Shown piece after piece: positions 8,300 to 17,645 of a stretch of DNA of 64,000 nucleotides. A program made the translations under genes and the position numbers. The stretch lies in the NCBI GenBank assembly GCA_031291725.1, contig JARLIM010000034.1, positions 1 to 64,000 on the forward strand, in the 5' to 3' direction. The first letter of the stretch is position 1. Each line of letters begins with the position of its first letter. This DNA is from Acetobacteraceae bacterium (GTDB taxonomy: Bacteria; Pseudomonadota; Alphaproteobacteria; Acetobacterales; Acetobacteraceae). The notes under the pieces are model-generated. The model was not told the DNA's origin. It did no database searches and saw only the letters and a program-made list of their open reading frames with translations.

Positions 8300-9549
8300 A
8301 AGACGCCTCCCGTCATGGTGCGTGGGCTGAACGGAATCACCGCCAGAATGTCGCCGTGTCGGATATCCGCATCCTGCGCGGAGAGGACGGCCAGTCCGGA
8401 TGCTTCAAGCAACGGGGCAAATCGACCGGACCCGTCCGGTCCGGTCCGTTCCGCCCACAGGCAGGCCTCCGCCTGGCGCAATCTTGCCGGAATGAATTCG
8501 GTGCGGCCAGGCTTTCGTCGGACATCGAACGCCGCACGCGCCTGGAGTCGCGGCGTATCCTGCATCCCGACCATCCGCGCCAGCAGCGGACGAACAAATG
8601 CGATGGCACCGGCAAGCGCGGCCTGCGGATTACCTGGCAAGCCGATGAAGACAGCATTGCCCAGCCGGCCGGCGGCCAATGGCTTGCCCGGCTTGATGGC
8701 AACCGACAGTACGGGCAGGTCGCCGCCGAGGTCGCGCAGCGCATCCCTCACATGGTCTTCATCCCCAACCGAGATACCCGCAGTGGTTAAGACCAGATCC
8801 GAACCCTCGGCGGCCACCTGAAGCGCAGAGCGCATCGCACCCGCGTCATCGGCGACTATCGCCATGGGAAGAACCATGGAGCCGCTCGCAGTCAACAGCG
8901 CCATCAGCATCGGGAGATTGGAATCGTGGATCTCGCCCGGCGCCAACGCCTGGCCGGTTGCACGAAGCTCGCGCCCGCTCGACAGCAGTGTCACCCTTGG
9001 CTGCCGCCGAACCGAAACAGCCGCAATGCCCTGAGCGGCCAACACCGCGATATGGCGCCAGTCCAGCAGGGTGCCGTCGGGGATGAGAAGCTGCCCGGCG
9101 CGAATATCCTCGCCTTTCTGTCGGACATTGGTCCCGGGCGCGGGAACCCGCCCGATCTCGATATGGTCACCGCGCCTGTGGACGTTCTCCTGCGCGATGA
9201 CGGCATTGGCATCTTGCGGCAACGGTGCTCCGGTCAATATGCGGTGCACACTGAACGGACCGAGGCGGCAAGCTGCCTCGCCCGCGGCGGTGCGGCCGGT
9301 CATCGGCAGCGATGCGCCGGGTGTCAGGTCGGCGCATCGCACGGCATAGCCGTCCATGGCGGATTGATCGAACCGGGGAAGGTCACTGCCGGCGATGGCG
9401 GGCATTGCGATGACCCGCCCCACGCAATTGGCCAGAGCAACGGTTTCGGGTGGAAGCTTGTTTGGTGCAAGGCTCAGCACCCGATCCAGTGCCGCCGCAA
9501 ACGAACTACCTCCCGCCGCGCAGCCGAACGCCGGAGCGATCGCGTTCAT
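8296..9549 (-). CDS. moeA: Molybdopterin molybdenumtransferase MoeA
   Basis: MoeA inserts molybdenum into adenylylated molybdopterin, the last common step of Moco synthesis. Recognised from LPRFDQSAMDGYAVRC, the central GxSxGDEDHVRD motif (TTAGISVGDEDHVRDAL), and GLPGNPQAALAGAIAFVRP. The start at 9549 overlaps the stop of the preceding small gene as ATGA and matches the family's N-terminus. The ORF-track start at 9669 adds 40 implausible residues. Its position in the nar operon fits supply of cofactor to NarG. Confidence 0.93.
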   Translation of the reverse strand: MNAIAPAFGCAAGGSSFAAALDRVLSLAPNKLPPETVALANCVGRVIAMPAIAGSDLPRFDQSAMDGYAVRCADLTPGASLPMTGRTAAGEAACRLGPFSVHRILTGAPLPQDANAVIAQENVHRRGDHIEIGRVPAPGTNVRQKGEDIRAGQLLIPDGTLLDWRHIAVLAAQGIAAVSVRRQPRVTLLSSGRELRATGQALAPGEIHDSNLPMLMALLTASGSMVLPMAIVADDAGAMRSALQVAAEGSDLVLTTAGISVGDEDHVRDALRDLGGDLPVLSVAIKPGKPLAAGRLGNAVFIGLPGNPQAALAGAIAFVRPLLARMVGMQDTPRLQARAAFDVRRKPGRTEFIPARLRQAEACLWAERTGPDGSGRFAPLLEASGLAVLSAQDADIRHGDILAVIPFSPRTMTGGVL

Positions 9550-9854
9550 GACGACCGCGCCGGCGCACGAAGTTTCACCGACTGGGGGAACGCTCGCGCG
9601 AGGATAATCTGCAACGCCGCTGCGCCCGGTTGCGGCGAATTGGCCATCTTGCCAAGTAAGTCCAACCATATGTCCTCGCCGCCGTGATCGAGAAGATGCC
9701 GGATCGTTGCTGCCACATAGGTGCCAGGTGTCACGGAGTTCGCGCTCGCGGCTTCCCGGACCCGATCCACCATTTCATTGTCGCCGATGGTGGTAAGAAG
9801 TTCCTCCGCCGCAGCAGAATCCGTCAGCGCATCCAGGAAGTTGCCAAGCATCAC
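9546..9854 (-). CDS. Hypothetical protein in the nar operon
   Basis: A 102-residue, probably helical, cytoplasmic protein (LDALTDSAAAEELLTTIGDNEMVDRVREAASANSVTPGTYVAATIRHLLDHGGEDIWLDLLGKM). It sits six bases after the parvulin gene and its stop overlaps the moeA ATG, so it is embedded in the operon and almost certainly expressed. I do not recognise a family. A helical accessory role near cofactor insertion or NarG maturation is speculation from context. Confidence 0.7.
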   Translation of the reverse strand: MMLGNFLDALTDSAAAEELLTTIGDNEMVDRVREAASANSVTPGTYVAATIRHLLDHGGEDIWLDLLGKMANSPQPGAAALQIILARAFPQSVKLRAPARSS

Positions 9855-9860
9855 CGCCTC

Positions 9861-10682
9861 CTACTGAACGAGGGGTGACGAGGCACCCGCCATATCGAAT
9901 CCGCTGATCCGCGCCTGCCCGGCCAGCAGCGCGACATATTGCGCCGCAGCCCGTCGCGAGGCGCTGGCCTCGAGGTAGGAGGCGATGCGCTCCTGGACCT
10001 GTTCGAAAGGCAGCACGGCGCCCTCGACCTTGCGGTCCAGGCGAACGACATGCACCCCGTAGCGCGTGCGCACGATGTCCGGACATAGCTGGCCCGGCTC
10101 GAGGCGAAGCAGAGCTGCCTCGAACTCGGGCGTCGTGTCGCCCCGTGCGACCTGGCCAAGACGACCGCCGTCAGTCGCCGATGGGCAGGCCGAAAGTGCT
10201 CGAGCGATGCTGTCGAAACGTTCAGGCACCGACTGGATCTCGGCCAATACGATCTCGGCCTGGGCGACGGCCTGGGCATAAGCGACCGGATCGCTCTGCG
10301 CTGCCTTGAACAGGATATGCAGCGGCTCGTACAGATCCGGACTGTGAAACCGCACCAGATTGGACTGGTAGTATCGTCTGCAAGCGGCCTCGTCGGCCGT
10401 TGGCGTCGTCACCTCGGCCTCGAGCAACGTCCGGATCATCGCCTCTTCCTCGGTCTCCCGCAGGCCATTCTCGCTGCGCGGCTCGGCGACAAGGCCGAGT
10501 TCGCGCGCCCGTTGGGACAAGAGTTCACGCACCACGAGTGCCCGGGTCGCCGCCTCCCAGGCGACGACCGGCGAAACGCCCTCATGGTTCTGGACCTCGC
10601 GGGCGATATCGGCGCTGGCGATGACCGCTCCATTGACCGCGATGACCTGGCTGGTCGAATTCCGCAGCGTGTTCGTGCGCAT
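9861..10682 (-). CDS. Parvulin-type peptidyl-prolyl isomerase of the nar operon
   Basis: A 273-residue protein with an N-terminal helical region and a C-terminal rotamase (PpiC/NifM-like) domain: EPLHILFKAA, then SACPSATDGGRLGQVARGDTTPEFEAALLRLEPGQL, then VRTRYGVHVVRLDRK. Parvulins assist folding by isomerising X-Pro bonds. No signal peptide is evident, so it acts in the cytoplasm. It starts three bases after the narI stop. A rotamase gene after narGHJI is known from pseudomonad-type nar clusters, and a role in nitrate reductase maturation is plausible by analogy with NifM. Confidence 0.88.
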   Translation of the reverse strand: MRTNTLRNSTSQVIAVNGAVIASADIAREVQNHEGVSPVVAWEAATRALVVRELLSQRARELGLVAEPRSENGLRETEEEAMIRTLLEAEVTTPTADEAACRRYYQSNLVRFHSPDLYEPLHILFKAAQSDPVAYAQAVAQAEIVLAEIQSVPERFDSIARALSACPSATDGGRLGQVARGDTTPEFEAALLRLEPGQLCPDIVRTRYGVHVVRLDRKVEGAVLPFEQVQERIASYLEASASRRAAAQYVALLAGQARISGFDMAGASSPLVQ

Positions 10683-10685
10683 GGT

Positions 10686-11465
10686 TCAATCGTCTCCCAG
10701 GGCAGGCTGGGGTTGGCCGGCCCGAGCAGGACCGAGGGCAGCCTGTGGGACGGCAGCAACCGTGGTGCGGGCGGTAACGGAGCGTGTGGTGCGGACGATC
10801 TGGTAGCCTTTGCGTCCAAGATACCAGACCGGCGCGCTCCAGACATGCACCAGCCGGGTGAACGGAAAGACCAGGAATATCGTCATGCCGAGCAACAGAT
10901 GGAGTTTGAAGATCGGATTGACATCGGCGATCAGCGCGGCGACGCCAGGCTGCAGTGTCAGAATTCCCTGCGCCCAGATCATGAATTTTACCATCTCGTG
11001 GCCGTCGAGGTGGTTGGCCGAGACGAAGATGGTGGCGAGCCCGAGGGTCAGTTGCGCCCAGAGTAGCAGCAGAACCGCGATGTCGGAGAAGCTGGAGGTG
11101 TTGCGGATGCGCGCGTCAAACAGCCGCCGGTGCGCGAGCAACGCAATGCCGATCCAGCAGGCAATGCCCGCCACGCCGCCAACGCTCATGGCAAGAAGCT
11201 GCTTAAAGGTATGACTGATGCCGAGCGTGTCGAAGATGACGATCGGGGTCAGCAACCCGACAAGGTGGCCGCCGAAGATCGCGAGGATGCCGACGTGAAA
11301 CAGGTTCGATCCCCACATCAGCTGCCTGCGCCGCAGCAACTGGCTGGAGCCGGTTCGCCAAGTGTACTGCGAGTGATCGAAGCGCAGCAGGCTTCCCAGC
11401 AGGAACACCGTCAGCGCCACGTAGGGATACCAGCCGAATAGGGCGTTGTTGAGCCAGTCGTTCAT
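10686..11465 (-). CDS. narI: Respiratory nitrate reductase gamma subunit NarI
   Basis: NarI is the diheme cytochrome b that anchors NarGH in the inner membrane and oxidises quinol. It has 259 residues with five membrane spans. Family segments include YVALTVFLLGSLLRFDHSQYTWRTGSSQLL and WGSNLFHVGILAIFGGHLVGLL, whose histidines fit heme ligands, and LHLLLGMTIFLVFPFTRLVHVWSAP. It follows narJ by 12 bases. The C-terminus is extended by about 20 residues rich in alanine and threonine. Confidence 0.96.
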   Translation of the reverse strand: MNDWLNNALFGWYPYVALTVFLLGSLLRFDHSQYTWRTGSSQLLRRRQLMWGSNLFHVGILAIFGGHLVGLLTPIVIFDTLGISHTFKQLLAMSVGGVAGIACWIGIALLAHRRLFDARIRNTSSFSDIAVLLLLWAQLTLGLATIFVSANHLDGHEMVKFMIWAQGILTLQPGVAALIADVNPIFKLHLLLGMTIFLVFPFTRLVHVWSAPVWYLGRKGYQIVRTTRSVTARTTVAAVPQAALGPARAGQPQPALGDD

Positions 11466-11477
11466 GGTTGTTGCTCC

Positions 11478-12173
11478 CTAGGCCGCGGTTGCGTTCTGTC
11501 GTGCGTCACGCTGGCCGGCACGTATCTGGTTCCGCAGCCGGTCGGTCCCGCAGCCGTCGATCGCCTCGCCGGGACCGAAGCGAACCGCGGCCTCCTCCCA
11601 GGAAGCATCCATCGCTTCGAGATCGTCGGGGTCTTCCTCGGGGATGTCGGACACGGCCAGCATCGGGGCTGCCGCAATGTCCGCCAGGGCCGCCATGACG
11701 GCGCTGTAGCCGGTATTGCGGGCGGCCAGGCGGTCGGTAAGCGCCCGCAGGATGCCGGCGGGTTCGGCAAGCATCGTGCGGGCCTCCGCATCCGGCAGCA
11801 GCGACAGGAATTCGAGAAACAGTGGCAGGAAGTCGGGCAATTCGTCGGCCGCCATGTCCAGCCCGTGATCTCGATACAGCGTGATCAGGTCCGCCATGGC
11901 CTGTCCCCGGTCACGGCTTTCGCCGTGGACGTGCTCGAACAGATGCAGAGACAGCGTGCGGCTCCGATCGAACAGCGCGAAGTAGCGTTCCTGTAGCTCG
12001 TAGATGTCCGTGGCCGCCAGTTCGTTCAGAAAGGTCTGGATTGCTGTCCGATGCGGCGCGGCGACAATCGCCTCCTCCGCCAACGCCTCGGCGACCTCGC
12101 CGATGGCGGCCTGCAAAGCATCAGTCGGGTAGCAAAGCAGTGCAGCGAGTGCGCGATAGGTGCGGGCCATCAC
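11478..12173 (-). CDS. narJ: Nitrate reductase assembly chaperone NarJ
   Basis: NarJ is the cytoplasmic TorD-like chaperone that holds apo-NarG until the molybdenum cofactor is inserted. The N-terminus RTYRALAALLCYPTDALQAAI, and DLPDFLPLFLEFLSLLPDAEARTMLAEPAGIL further on, are typical. It has 231 residues, normal for the family, with an acidic C-terminal part. Its ATG overlaps the narH stop as ATGA. Confidence 0.95.
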   Translation of the reverse strand: MMARTYRALAALLCYPTDALQAAIGEVAEALAEEAIVAAPHRTAIQTFLNELAATDIYELQERYFALFDRSRTLSLHLFEHVHGESRDRGQAMADLITLYRDHGLDMAADELPDFLPLFLEFLSLLPDAEARTMLAEPAGILRALTDRLAARNTGYSAVMAALADIAAAPMLAVSDIPEEDPDDLEAMDASWEEAAVRFGPGEAIDGCGTDRLRNQIRAGQRDARQNATAA

Positions 12174-13693
12174 ACCACCTCCGTCGGCGTCTTGGCTCTG
12201 GGCTTGTTGCCGGCGAACAGGTCGAAGCCGGTCTTGCTGCTGGCGCAGCTCTCGCCGAAGGAGAAGCCGCAGGAGCCGCGAAGTTCGAACGCATCCTCGC
12301 CGGTTTCGCGGTGCGCGGTCGGAATGACGAAACGGTCCTCGTAATTGGCGATCGCCATGAGCTGGTACATCTCCTCGATGTCGTCGCCGGACAGGCCGAC
12401 CCGTTTTGCGATGCCGTCATTGATGACGCCGTCCACGGTCTTCGACCGCATGTAGGCGCGCATGGCCAACATCCGCTCAAGGGCAAGCTGCACGGGCTCG
12501 GTGCGTCCGGCTGTCAGCAGGTTGGCAAGATATTCCACCGGAATGCGCAAGGATTTCACGTCCGGCATGCCGCCGATCTCGCCGAGGTCGCCCTTCGCGG
12601 CGGCGGCCTGGATCGGCGACAGCGGCGGCACGTACCAAACCATGGGCAGCGTGCGATATTCGGGATGCAGGGGGAACGCGATCTTCCAGTCCATCGCCAT
12701 CTTCCAGACCGGCGAATGTTTCGCCGCGTCCAGCCAGGCGTCGGAAATGCCATCCGCGCGGGCGTGCGCCTGCACATCGGGATCGAACGGATCGAGGAAG
12801 ACCTTCAGCTGCTGCTCATACAGGTCGCCGATGTCGGGCGCGGAGGCGGCGGCCTGGATCTGATCGGCGTCATACAGCACGACGCCGAGATAGCGGATGC
12901 GTCCGACGCAGGTTTCCGAACAGACGGTCGGCAGCCCCGCCTCGATGCGCGGGAAGCAGAAGGTGCATTTCTCCGATTTGCCGGAAGACCAGTTGTAATA
13001 GATTTTCTTGTACGGGCAGGCCGATACGCACATGCGCCAGCCGCGACACTTGTCCTGGTCGATCAGGACGATGCCGTCCTCCTCGCGCTTGTAGATCGCG
13101 CCGGACGGGCAGGCGGCGACGCAGGTCGGGTTCAGGCAATGCTCGCACAGGCGCGGCAGATACATCATGAAGGTGTTTTCGAACGCGCCGTAGATGTCCT
13201 TCTGCACGCCCTCGAAATTCTGATCCGCCGAGCGCCCGGCGAACGCGCCGCCGAGGATTTCCTCCCAGTTCGGCCCCCAGTTGATCTTCTCCATCCGCTC
13301 ACCGCTGATCAGCGAGCGCGGCCGTGCGGTGGGCATTACCTTGCCTTCGGGCGCGGTCTGCAGATGGGCGTAATCGAAGGTGAAGGGCTCGTAGTAATCG
13401 TCGATCTCCGGCAGATCCGGATTGGCGAAGATGTTGGCCAGCACCCGCCATTTCGCCCCGATGCGCGGCTCCAGCGCACCGTTGGAATTGCGCTTCCAGC
13501 CGCCCTTCCAGCGCTTCTGGTTCTCCCAATCCTTCGGATAGCCAATGCCCGGCTTGGTCTCGACATTGTTGAACCAGGCGTATTCAACGCCCTCGCGGCT
13601 GGTCCAGACATTCTTGCAGGTGACGGAGCAGGTGTGACAGCCGATGCATTTGTCCAGATTGAGCACCATGCCGATCTGTGCGCGGATCTTCAT
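12170..13693 (-). CDS. narH: Respiratory nitrate reductase beta subunit NarH
   Basis: NarH carries four iron-sulfur clusters passing electrons from NarI to NarG. Visible cysteine groups are CIGCHTCSVTCKNVW, CEHCLNPTCVAACPSGAIY, CRGWRMCVSACPYKK (with the Trp that replaces a Cys and gives the 3Fe-4S cluster) and CTFCFPRIEAGLPTVCSETC. The start at 13693 (MKIRAQIGMVLNLDKCIGC) overlaps the narG stop as ATGA and gives 507 aa. The ORF-track extension to 14044 is antisense-like sequence inside narG. Confidence 0.97.
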   Translation of the reverse strand: MKIRAQIGMVLNLDKCIGCHTCSVTCKNVWTSREGVEYAWFNNVETKPGIGYPKDWENQKRWKGGWKRNSNGALEPRIGAKWRVLANIFANPDLPEIDDYYEPFTFDYAHLQTAPEGKVMPTARPRSLISGERMEKINWGPNWEEILGGAFAGRSADQNFEGVQKDIYGAFENTFMMYLPRLCEHCLNPTCVAACPSGAIYKREEDGIVLIDQDKCRGWRMCVSACPYKKIYYNWSSGKSEKCTFCFPRIEAGLPTVCSETCVGRIRYLGVVLYDADQIQAAASAPDIGDLYEQQLKVFLDPFDPDVQAHARADGISDAWLDAAKHSPVWKMAMDWKIAFPLHPEYRTLPMVWYVPPLSPIQAAAAKGDLGEIGGMPDVKSLRIPVEYLANLLTAGRTEPVQLALERMLAMRAYMRSKTVDGVINDGIAKRVGLSGDDIEEMYQLMAIANYEDRFVIPTAHRETGEDAFELRGSCGFSFGESCASSKTGFDLFAGNKPRAKTPTEVV

Positions 13694-16600
13694 GCCACTG
13701 TCTCCTTCTGCCCAGTGGGCTGCATCGTGGGTGTGCTGCCATCGAGCCAGTCGATCTTGTTCATCCGCCGGATGACGATGAACTCGTCGCGGTTGCTGCC
13801 GACGGTGCCGTAATAGTTGAAGCCATAGGATTGCTGGGCGTAGCCGCCGATCATGTGCGTGGGTTTCATCGCCACGCGCGTGACCGAGTTGTGGATGCCG
13901 CCGCGCAGACCGGTAACCTCGCTGCCGGGGATGTTCACGATCTTCTCCTGGGCGTGATACATCATCACCATGCCGGGATTGACGCGCTGAGAGACCACCG
14001 CACGGGCGACCAGCGCACCGTTGGTGTTGAACGCCTCCACCCAATCATTGTCGGTGATGCCGACCGATTTCGCATCCGTTTCGCTGATCCAGATGCACGG
14101 CCCGCCGCGGCTGAGGGTGAGCATCAGCAGATTGTCGGTGTAGGTGCTGTGGATGCCCCATTTCTGATGCGGCGTGACGAAGTTGAGCGCGATTTCCGGG
14201 TTGCCGTTGCCATGCTTGCCGAAGATGTGTGCCGTCGCACGGGTATCGACAGGCGGGCGCCACGTCACCAGCGCTTCCCCGAAGGCGCGCATCCACAGAT
14301 GATCCTGATAGAGCTGCTGGCGTCCGGTCAGCGTGCGCCACGGGATCTGTTCGTGCACGTTGGTGTATCCGGCATTGTAGCAGACATGCTCGCTTTCCAG
14401 CCCCGACCAGGTCGGTGAGGAGATGATCTTGCGCGGTTGCGCCACGATGTCGCGGAAGCGGATCTTCTCGTCTTCCTTGGGCAGCGCCAGATGGGTGTGA
14501 TCCAGCCCGGTCATCTTGCCGAGCGCCGCCCAGGCCTTGACCGCCACTTCGCCATTGGTCTCCGGGGCCAAGCTGAGAATGGCCTCGATGGCGTCGATGT
14601 CGCGATCCAGGCGAGGCTGGCCGATGGCGGCACCGCTGGTGACAACGCCGTTGAGCGCGCGCAGGAACTCCACCTCGTGCTGGGTGTTCCAGCCGATGCC
14701 CTTGCCGCCATTGCCGGTCTTTTCCAGCAGCGGGCCGATGGCGGTGAAGCGGGCATGGAGATTGGGATAATCGCGCTCCACCACCGAAACCGAGGCCATG
14801 GTGCGGCCGGGCAGCGGCAACGCGCCGTCGCGCTTCCAATCCGCCACGTCATAGGGCTGGGCGAGTTCCCCGGCGGTGTCGTGCTGGATCGGGGTGAGGA
14901 CGACATCGGTCTCCACGCCGAGCACTTCCGGCGCGATGTCGGAGAATTTTGCCGCCAGATCGCGATAGATCTGCCAATCGCTGCGCGCCTCCCAGGCCGG
15001 GTCCACCGCCGCCGTCAGCGGGTGGATGAACGGGTGCATGTCGGACGTGTTGAGATCGTTCTTCTCATACCAGGTCGCCGTCGGCAGCACGATGTCCGAG
15101 TAGACGCAGGTGGTGGACATGCGGAAATCCAGCGTCACCAGCAGGTCGAGCTTCCCCTCCGGCGCCTGCTCATGCCACGCCACATCCTGCGGCTTCACGC
15201 CGCCTTCCGCGCCCAGATCGCGGCCAAGCACGCCGTTGCTGGTGCCGAGCAGATGCTTGAGGAAATACTCATGCCCCTTGCCCGATGAGCCGAGCAGATT
15301 GGAGCGCCAGACGAACATGTTGCGCGGCCAATTCTCTGGCGCGTCCGGGTCGTGGCAGGACAGTTCGAGGTCGCCCGATTGCAGCGCGCTGGCCACATAA
15401 TCGGCCGGTGTCAGCCCGGCGGCGCGGGCGCTGGCCGCGATGCCCAGCGGGTTCTGCTTGAGTTGTGGGGCGGAGGGCAGCCAGCCCATCCGCTCGGCGC
15501 GCACATTGTAGTCGATCGGGCTGCCGCTCCAATCGCCCGCCGGCGCGGTGGGGGAGAGGATGTCGGACACGTTGAGCGTCTCATAGCGCCACTGATCGGT
15601 GTGGGCGTAGAAGAACGAGGTGCCGTTCTGCTGGCGCGGCGGCTTGGACCAGTCGAGCCCGAAGGCAATCGGCGCCCAGCCGGTCTGCGGGCGCAGCTTC
15701 TCCTGCCCGACATAATGCGACCAGCCACCGCCGGACTGGCCGATGCAGCCGCAGAAGACCAGCATGTTGATGATGCCGCGATAGGCCATGTCCATGTGGA
15801 ACCAATGGTTCAGACCGGCGCCGAGAATGACCATCGAGCGACCGGTGGTTTTCTCGGCGTTGTCAGCGAATTCGCGCGCGACATGGATGATGTGGTGGCG
15901 CGGCACGCCGGTGATGCGCTCGGCCCAGGCCGGGGTGAAGGGCACGTCCTCATCGTAGGAGGTGGCGACGTTCTCGCCGCCGAAGCCGCGATCCAGGCCG
16001 TAATTGGCGCAGACCAGCTCGAACACGGTCGCCACCAGCGTCTCGCCATCGCGCAGGCGCAGGCTGCGGACAGGGATATTGCGATGCAGCACGTCGGCAT
16101 GATCGGTGGCGGTGAAGCCATTGGTGGCGGTGCCGCCGAAATAGGGGAAGGCGACGGAGGCAATGGAGGCGCTGCCGTCGAGCGTGAGGGCGAGTTTCAC
16201 TTCGCGTCCGGCGCTGTCCCGTGGTTGCAGGTTCCACTTGCCCTGCTCGCCCCAGCGGAAGCCGACCGAGCCGAGGGGGACGACCGGGGTGCCGTCCTCA
16301 TCGAACGCCATGGTTTTCCAGGCGGCGTTGTTGGCCTCGCCGAGATTATCGGCGAAATCCTCCGCGCGCAGCAGGCGCTCGGGCACATAGGCATCGCCCT
16401 TGCGCACGAGGCGGACGAGCATGGGCAGATCGGTGGTGCGCCGCGCGTAATCCTCGAAATAGGGCACCGCGCGGGCGAGGTGGAATTCGCGCAGGATGAC
16501 ATGACCGATGGCGAGCGCCAGGGCGGCGTCCGTGCCCTGTTTGGGGTGCAGCCACAGATCGGCGAACTTGGTGGCCTCGGCGTAATCCGGCGAGACCACA

Positions 16601-17433
16601 ACGCTCTTGGTGCCCTTGTAGCGCACTTCGGTGTAGAAATGCGCATCCGGCGTGCGGGTCTGCGGCACGTTGGAGCCCCAGAGCATCAGATAGCCGGCAT
16701 TATACCAATCGGCACTTTCCGGCACGTCCGTCTGCTCGCCCCAGGTCATCGGGCTGGCCGGCGGCAGGTCGCAATACCAGTCGTAGAAGCTCAGACACAC
16801 GCCGCCCATCAGCGAGAGGTAACGCGCGCCCGCCGCGTAGGAGATCATCGACATCGCCGGAATCGGTGAGAAGCCAACCACCCGGTCCGGCCCATGCGCC
16901 TTCACCGTGTAGGCGTTGGCGGCGGCGATGATCTCGTTGACCTCATCCCACCCCGCCCGCACCAGCCCGCCCAGGCCGCGCTTGGAGGTGTAGCTTGCGC
17001 GGCTCTCTTTGTTCTCGACAATCGAGGCCCAGGCGGCGACAGGGGAGAGGTGGGTGCAGGCCTCGCGCCACAGTTTCAGCAGGCGGCCGCGCACCATCGG
17101 GTGCTTCACCCGGTTGGCCGAATAGAGATACCACGAATAGCTCGCCCCACGCGCGCAACCGCGTGGCTCGTGGTTGGGCAGGTCGGGGCGCGTGCGCGGA
17201 TAATCGGTCTGCTGCGTCTCCCAGGTGACGATCCCGCCCTTGACGTAGATCTTCCATGAGCACGAGCCGGTGCAGTTCACGCCATGCGTGGAGCGGACGA
17301 TTTTGTCGTGCTGCCAGCGCTTGCGATAGCCGTCCTCCCAACTGCGTGGCTCGTCTGTGACCACGCCATGCCCACCGGCGAACGGGGTTTCCCGCTTTCT
17401 GAAGAAGGTCAGCCGATCGAGGAAGTGGCTCAT
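13690..17433 (-). CDS. narG: Respiratory nitrate reductase alpha subunit NarG
   Basis: The catalytic subunit, 1247 residues, reduces nitrate to nitrite at a Mo-bis-MGD centre on the cytoplasmic side of the membrane. The N-terminal FeS ligand motif HGVNCTGSCSW and the partner Cys in PNHEPRGCARGASYSWYLYS are intact. The YLMLWGSNVPQTRTPDAHF and RSMVILGAGLNHWFHMD blocks and the C-terminal MDQPTGQKE-type end fit membrane-bound NarG. It is first in narGHJI and preceded by FNR-like boxes 71 bases and further upstream. No frameshift is seen. Confidence 0.98.
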   Translation of the reverse strand: MSHFLDRLTFFRKRETPFAGGHGVVTDEPRSWEDGYRKRWQHDKIVRSTHGVNCTGSCSWKIYVKGGIVTWETQQTDYPRTRPDLPNHEPRGCARGASYSWYLYSANRVKHPMVRGRLLKLWREACTHLSPVAAWASIVENKESRASYTSKRGLGGLVRAGWDEVNEIIAAANAYTVKAHGPDRVVGFSPIPAMSMISYAAGARYLSLMGGVCLSFYDWYCDLPPASPMTWGEQTDVPESADWYNAGYLMLWGSNVPQTRTPDAHFYTEVRYKGTKSVVVSPDYAEATKFADLWLHPKQGTDAALALAIGHVILREFHLARAVPYFEDYARRTTDLPMLVRLVRKGDAYVPERLLRAEDFADNLGEANNAAWKTMAFDEDGTPVVPLGSVGFRWGEQGKWNLQPRDSAGREVKLALTLDGSASIASVAFPYFGGTATNGFTATDHADVLHRNIPVRSLRLRDGETLVATVFELVCANYGLDRGFGGENVATSYDEDVPFTPAWAERITGVPRHHIIHVAREFADNAEKTTGRSMVILGAGLNHWFHMDMAYRGIINMLVFCGCIGQSGGGWSHYVGQEKLRPQTGWAPIAFGLDWSKPPRQQNGTSFFYAHTDQWRYETLNVSDILSPTAPAGDWSGSPIDYNVRAERMGWLPSAPQLKQNPLGIAASARAAGLTPADYVASALQSGDLELSCHDPDAPENWPRNMFVWRSNLLGSSGKGHEYFLKHLLGTSNGVLGRDLGAEGGVKPQDVAWHEQAPEGKLDLLVTLDFRMSTTCVYSDIVLPTATWYEKNDLNTSDMHPFIHPLTAAVDPAWEARSDWQIYRDLAAKFSDIAPEVLGVETDVVLTPIQHDTAGELAQPYDVADWKRDGALPLPGRTMASVSVVERDYPNLHARFTAIGPLLEKTGNGGKGIGWNTQHEVEFLRALNGVVTSGAAIGQPRLDRDIDAIEAILSLAPETNGEVAVKAWAALGKMTGLDHTHLALPKEDEKIRFRDIVAQPRKIISSPTWSGLESEHVCYNAGYTNVHEQIPWRTLTGRQQLYQDHLWMRAFGEALVTWRPPVDTRATAHIFGKHGNGNPEIALNFVTPHQKWGIHSTYTDNLLMLTLSRGGPCIWISETDAKSVGITDNDWVEAFNTNGALVARAVVSQRVNPGMVMMYHAQEKIVNIPGSEVTGLRGGIHNSVTRVAMKPTHMIGGYAQQSYGFNYYGTVGSNRDEFIVIRRMNKIDWLDGSTPTMQPTGQKETVA

Positions 17434-17503
17434 TCCTGGTGTCCTGCGATTCGTGGGTGGAGCGTGGTGAGGGGGGTTCTGAGCGTCTCATCAATCGTAT
17501 TCA

Positions 17504-17517
17504 TTGACTCAAATCAA
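17504..17517. promoter_or_regulatory. FNR/NNR-like box 1 (narG-regulator intergenic)
   Basis: TTGACTCAAATCAA matches the consensus TTGAT-N4-ATCAA at nine of ten defined positions. It lies 71 bases upstream of the narG start, in the divergent promoter region. The neighbouring Crp/Fnr regulator has a recognition helix (RETFSR) expected to read TTGA half-sites. Confidence 0.7.
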
Positions 17518-17531
17518 TTGATATAAATCGA
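17518..17531. promoter_or_regulatory. FNR/NNR-like box 2
   Basis: TTGATATAAATCGA matches TTGAT-N4-ATCAA at nine of ten defined positions and directly abuts box 1. Adjacent boxes could allow control of both divergent transcripts or cooperative binding. Confidence 0.65.
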
Positions 17532-17548
17532 ATTACGTATAATTGAAC

Positions 17549-17562
17549 GTGACATATATCAA
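17549..17562. promoter_or_regulatory. FNR/NNR-like box 3
   Basis: GTGACATATATCAA matches the consensus at eight of ten positions. It lies 84 bases before the chosen start of the Crp/Fnr gene, suggesting autoregulation. It is the weakest of the three sites. Confidence 0.45.
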
Positions 17563-17645
17563 TTATGCCTACGCGATCCAGCACGCGGATTGCGGAAAGG
17601 AGTCACTCATCGGATGAGAGAAGTCTGAATCCGATGGAGGTCGCC

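Noticed and set aside
12041-13813. 590-residue plus-strand ORF opposite narH/narJ
   Set aside because: Antisense shadow of narJ and narH. Composition is histidine/arginine/glycine-rich without any domain, while the minus strand encodes conserved Fe-S motifs.
15352-16869. 505-residue plus-strand ORF opposite narG
   Set aside because: Shadow caused by GC3 bias in narG. No domain and no ribosome binding site.
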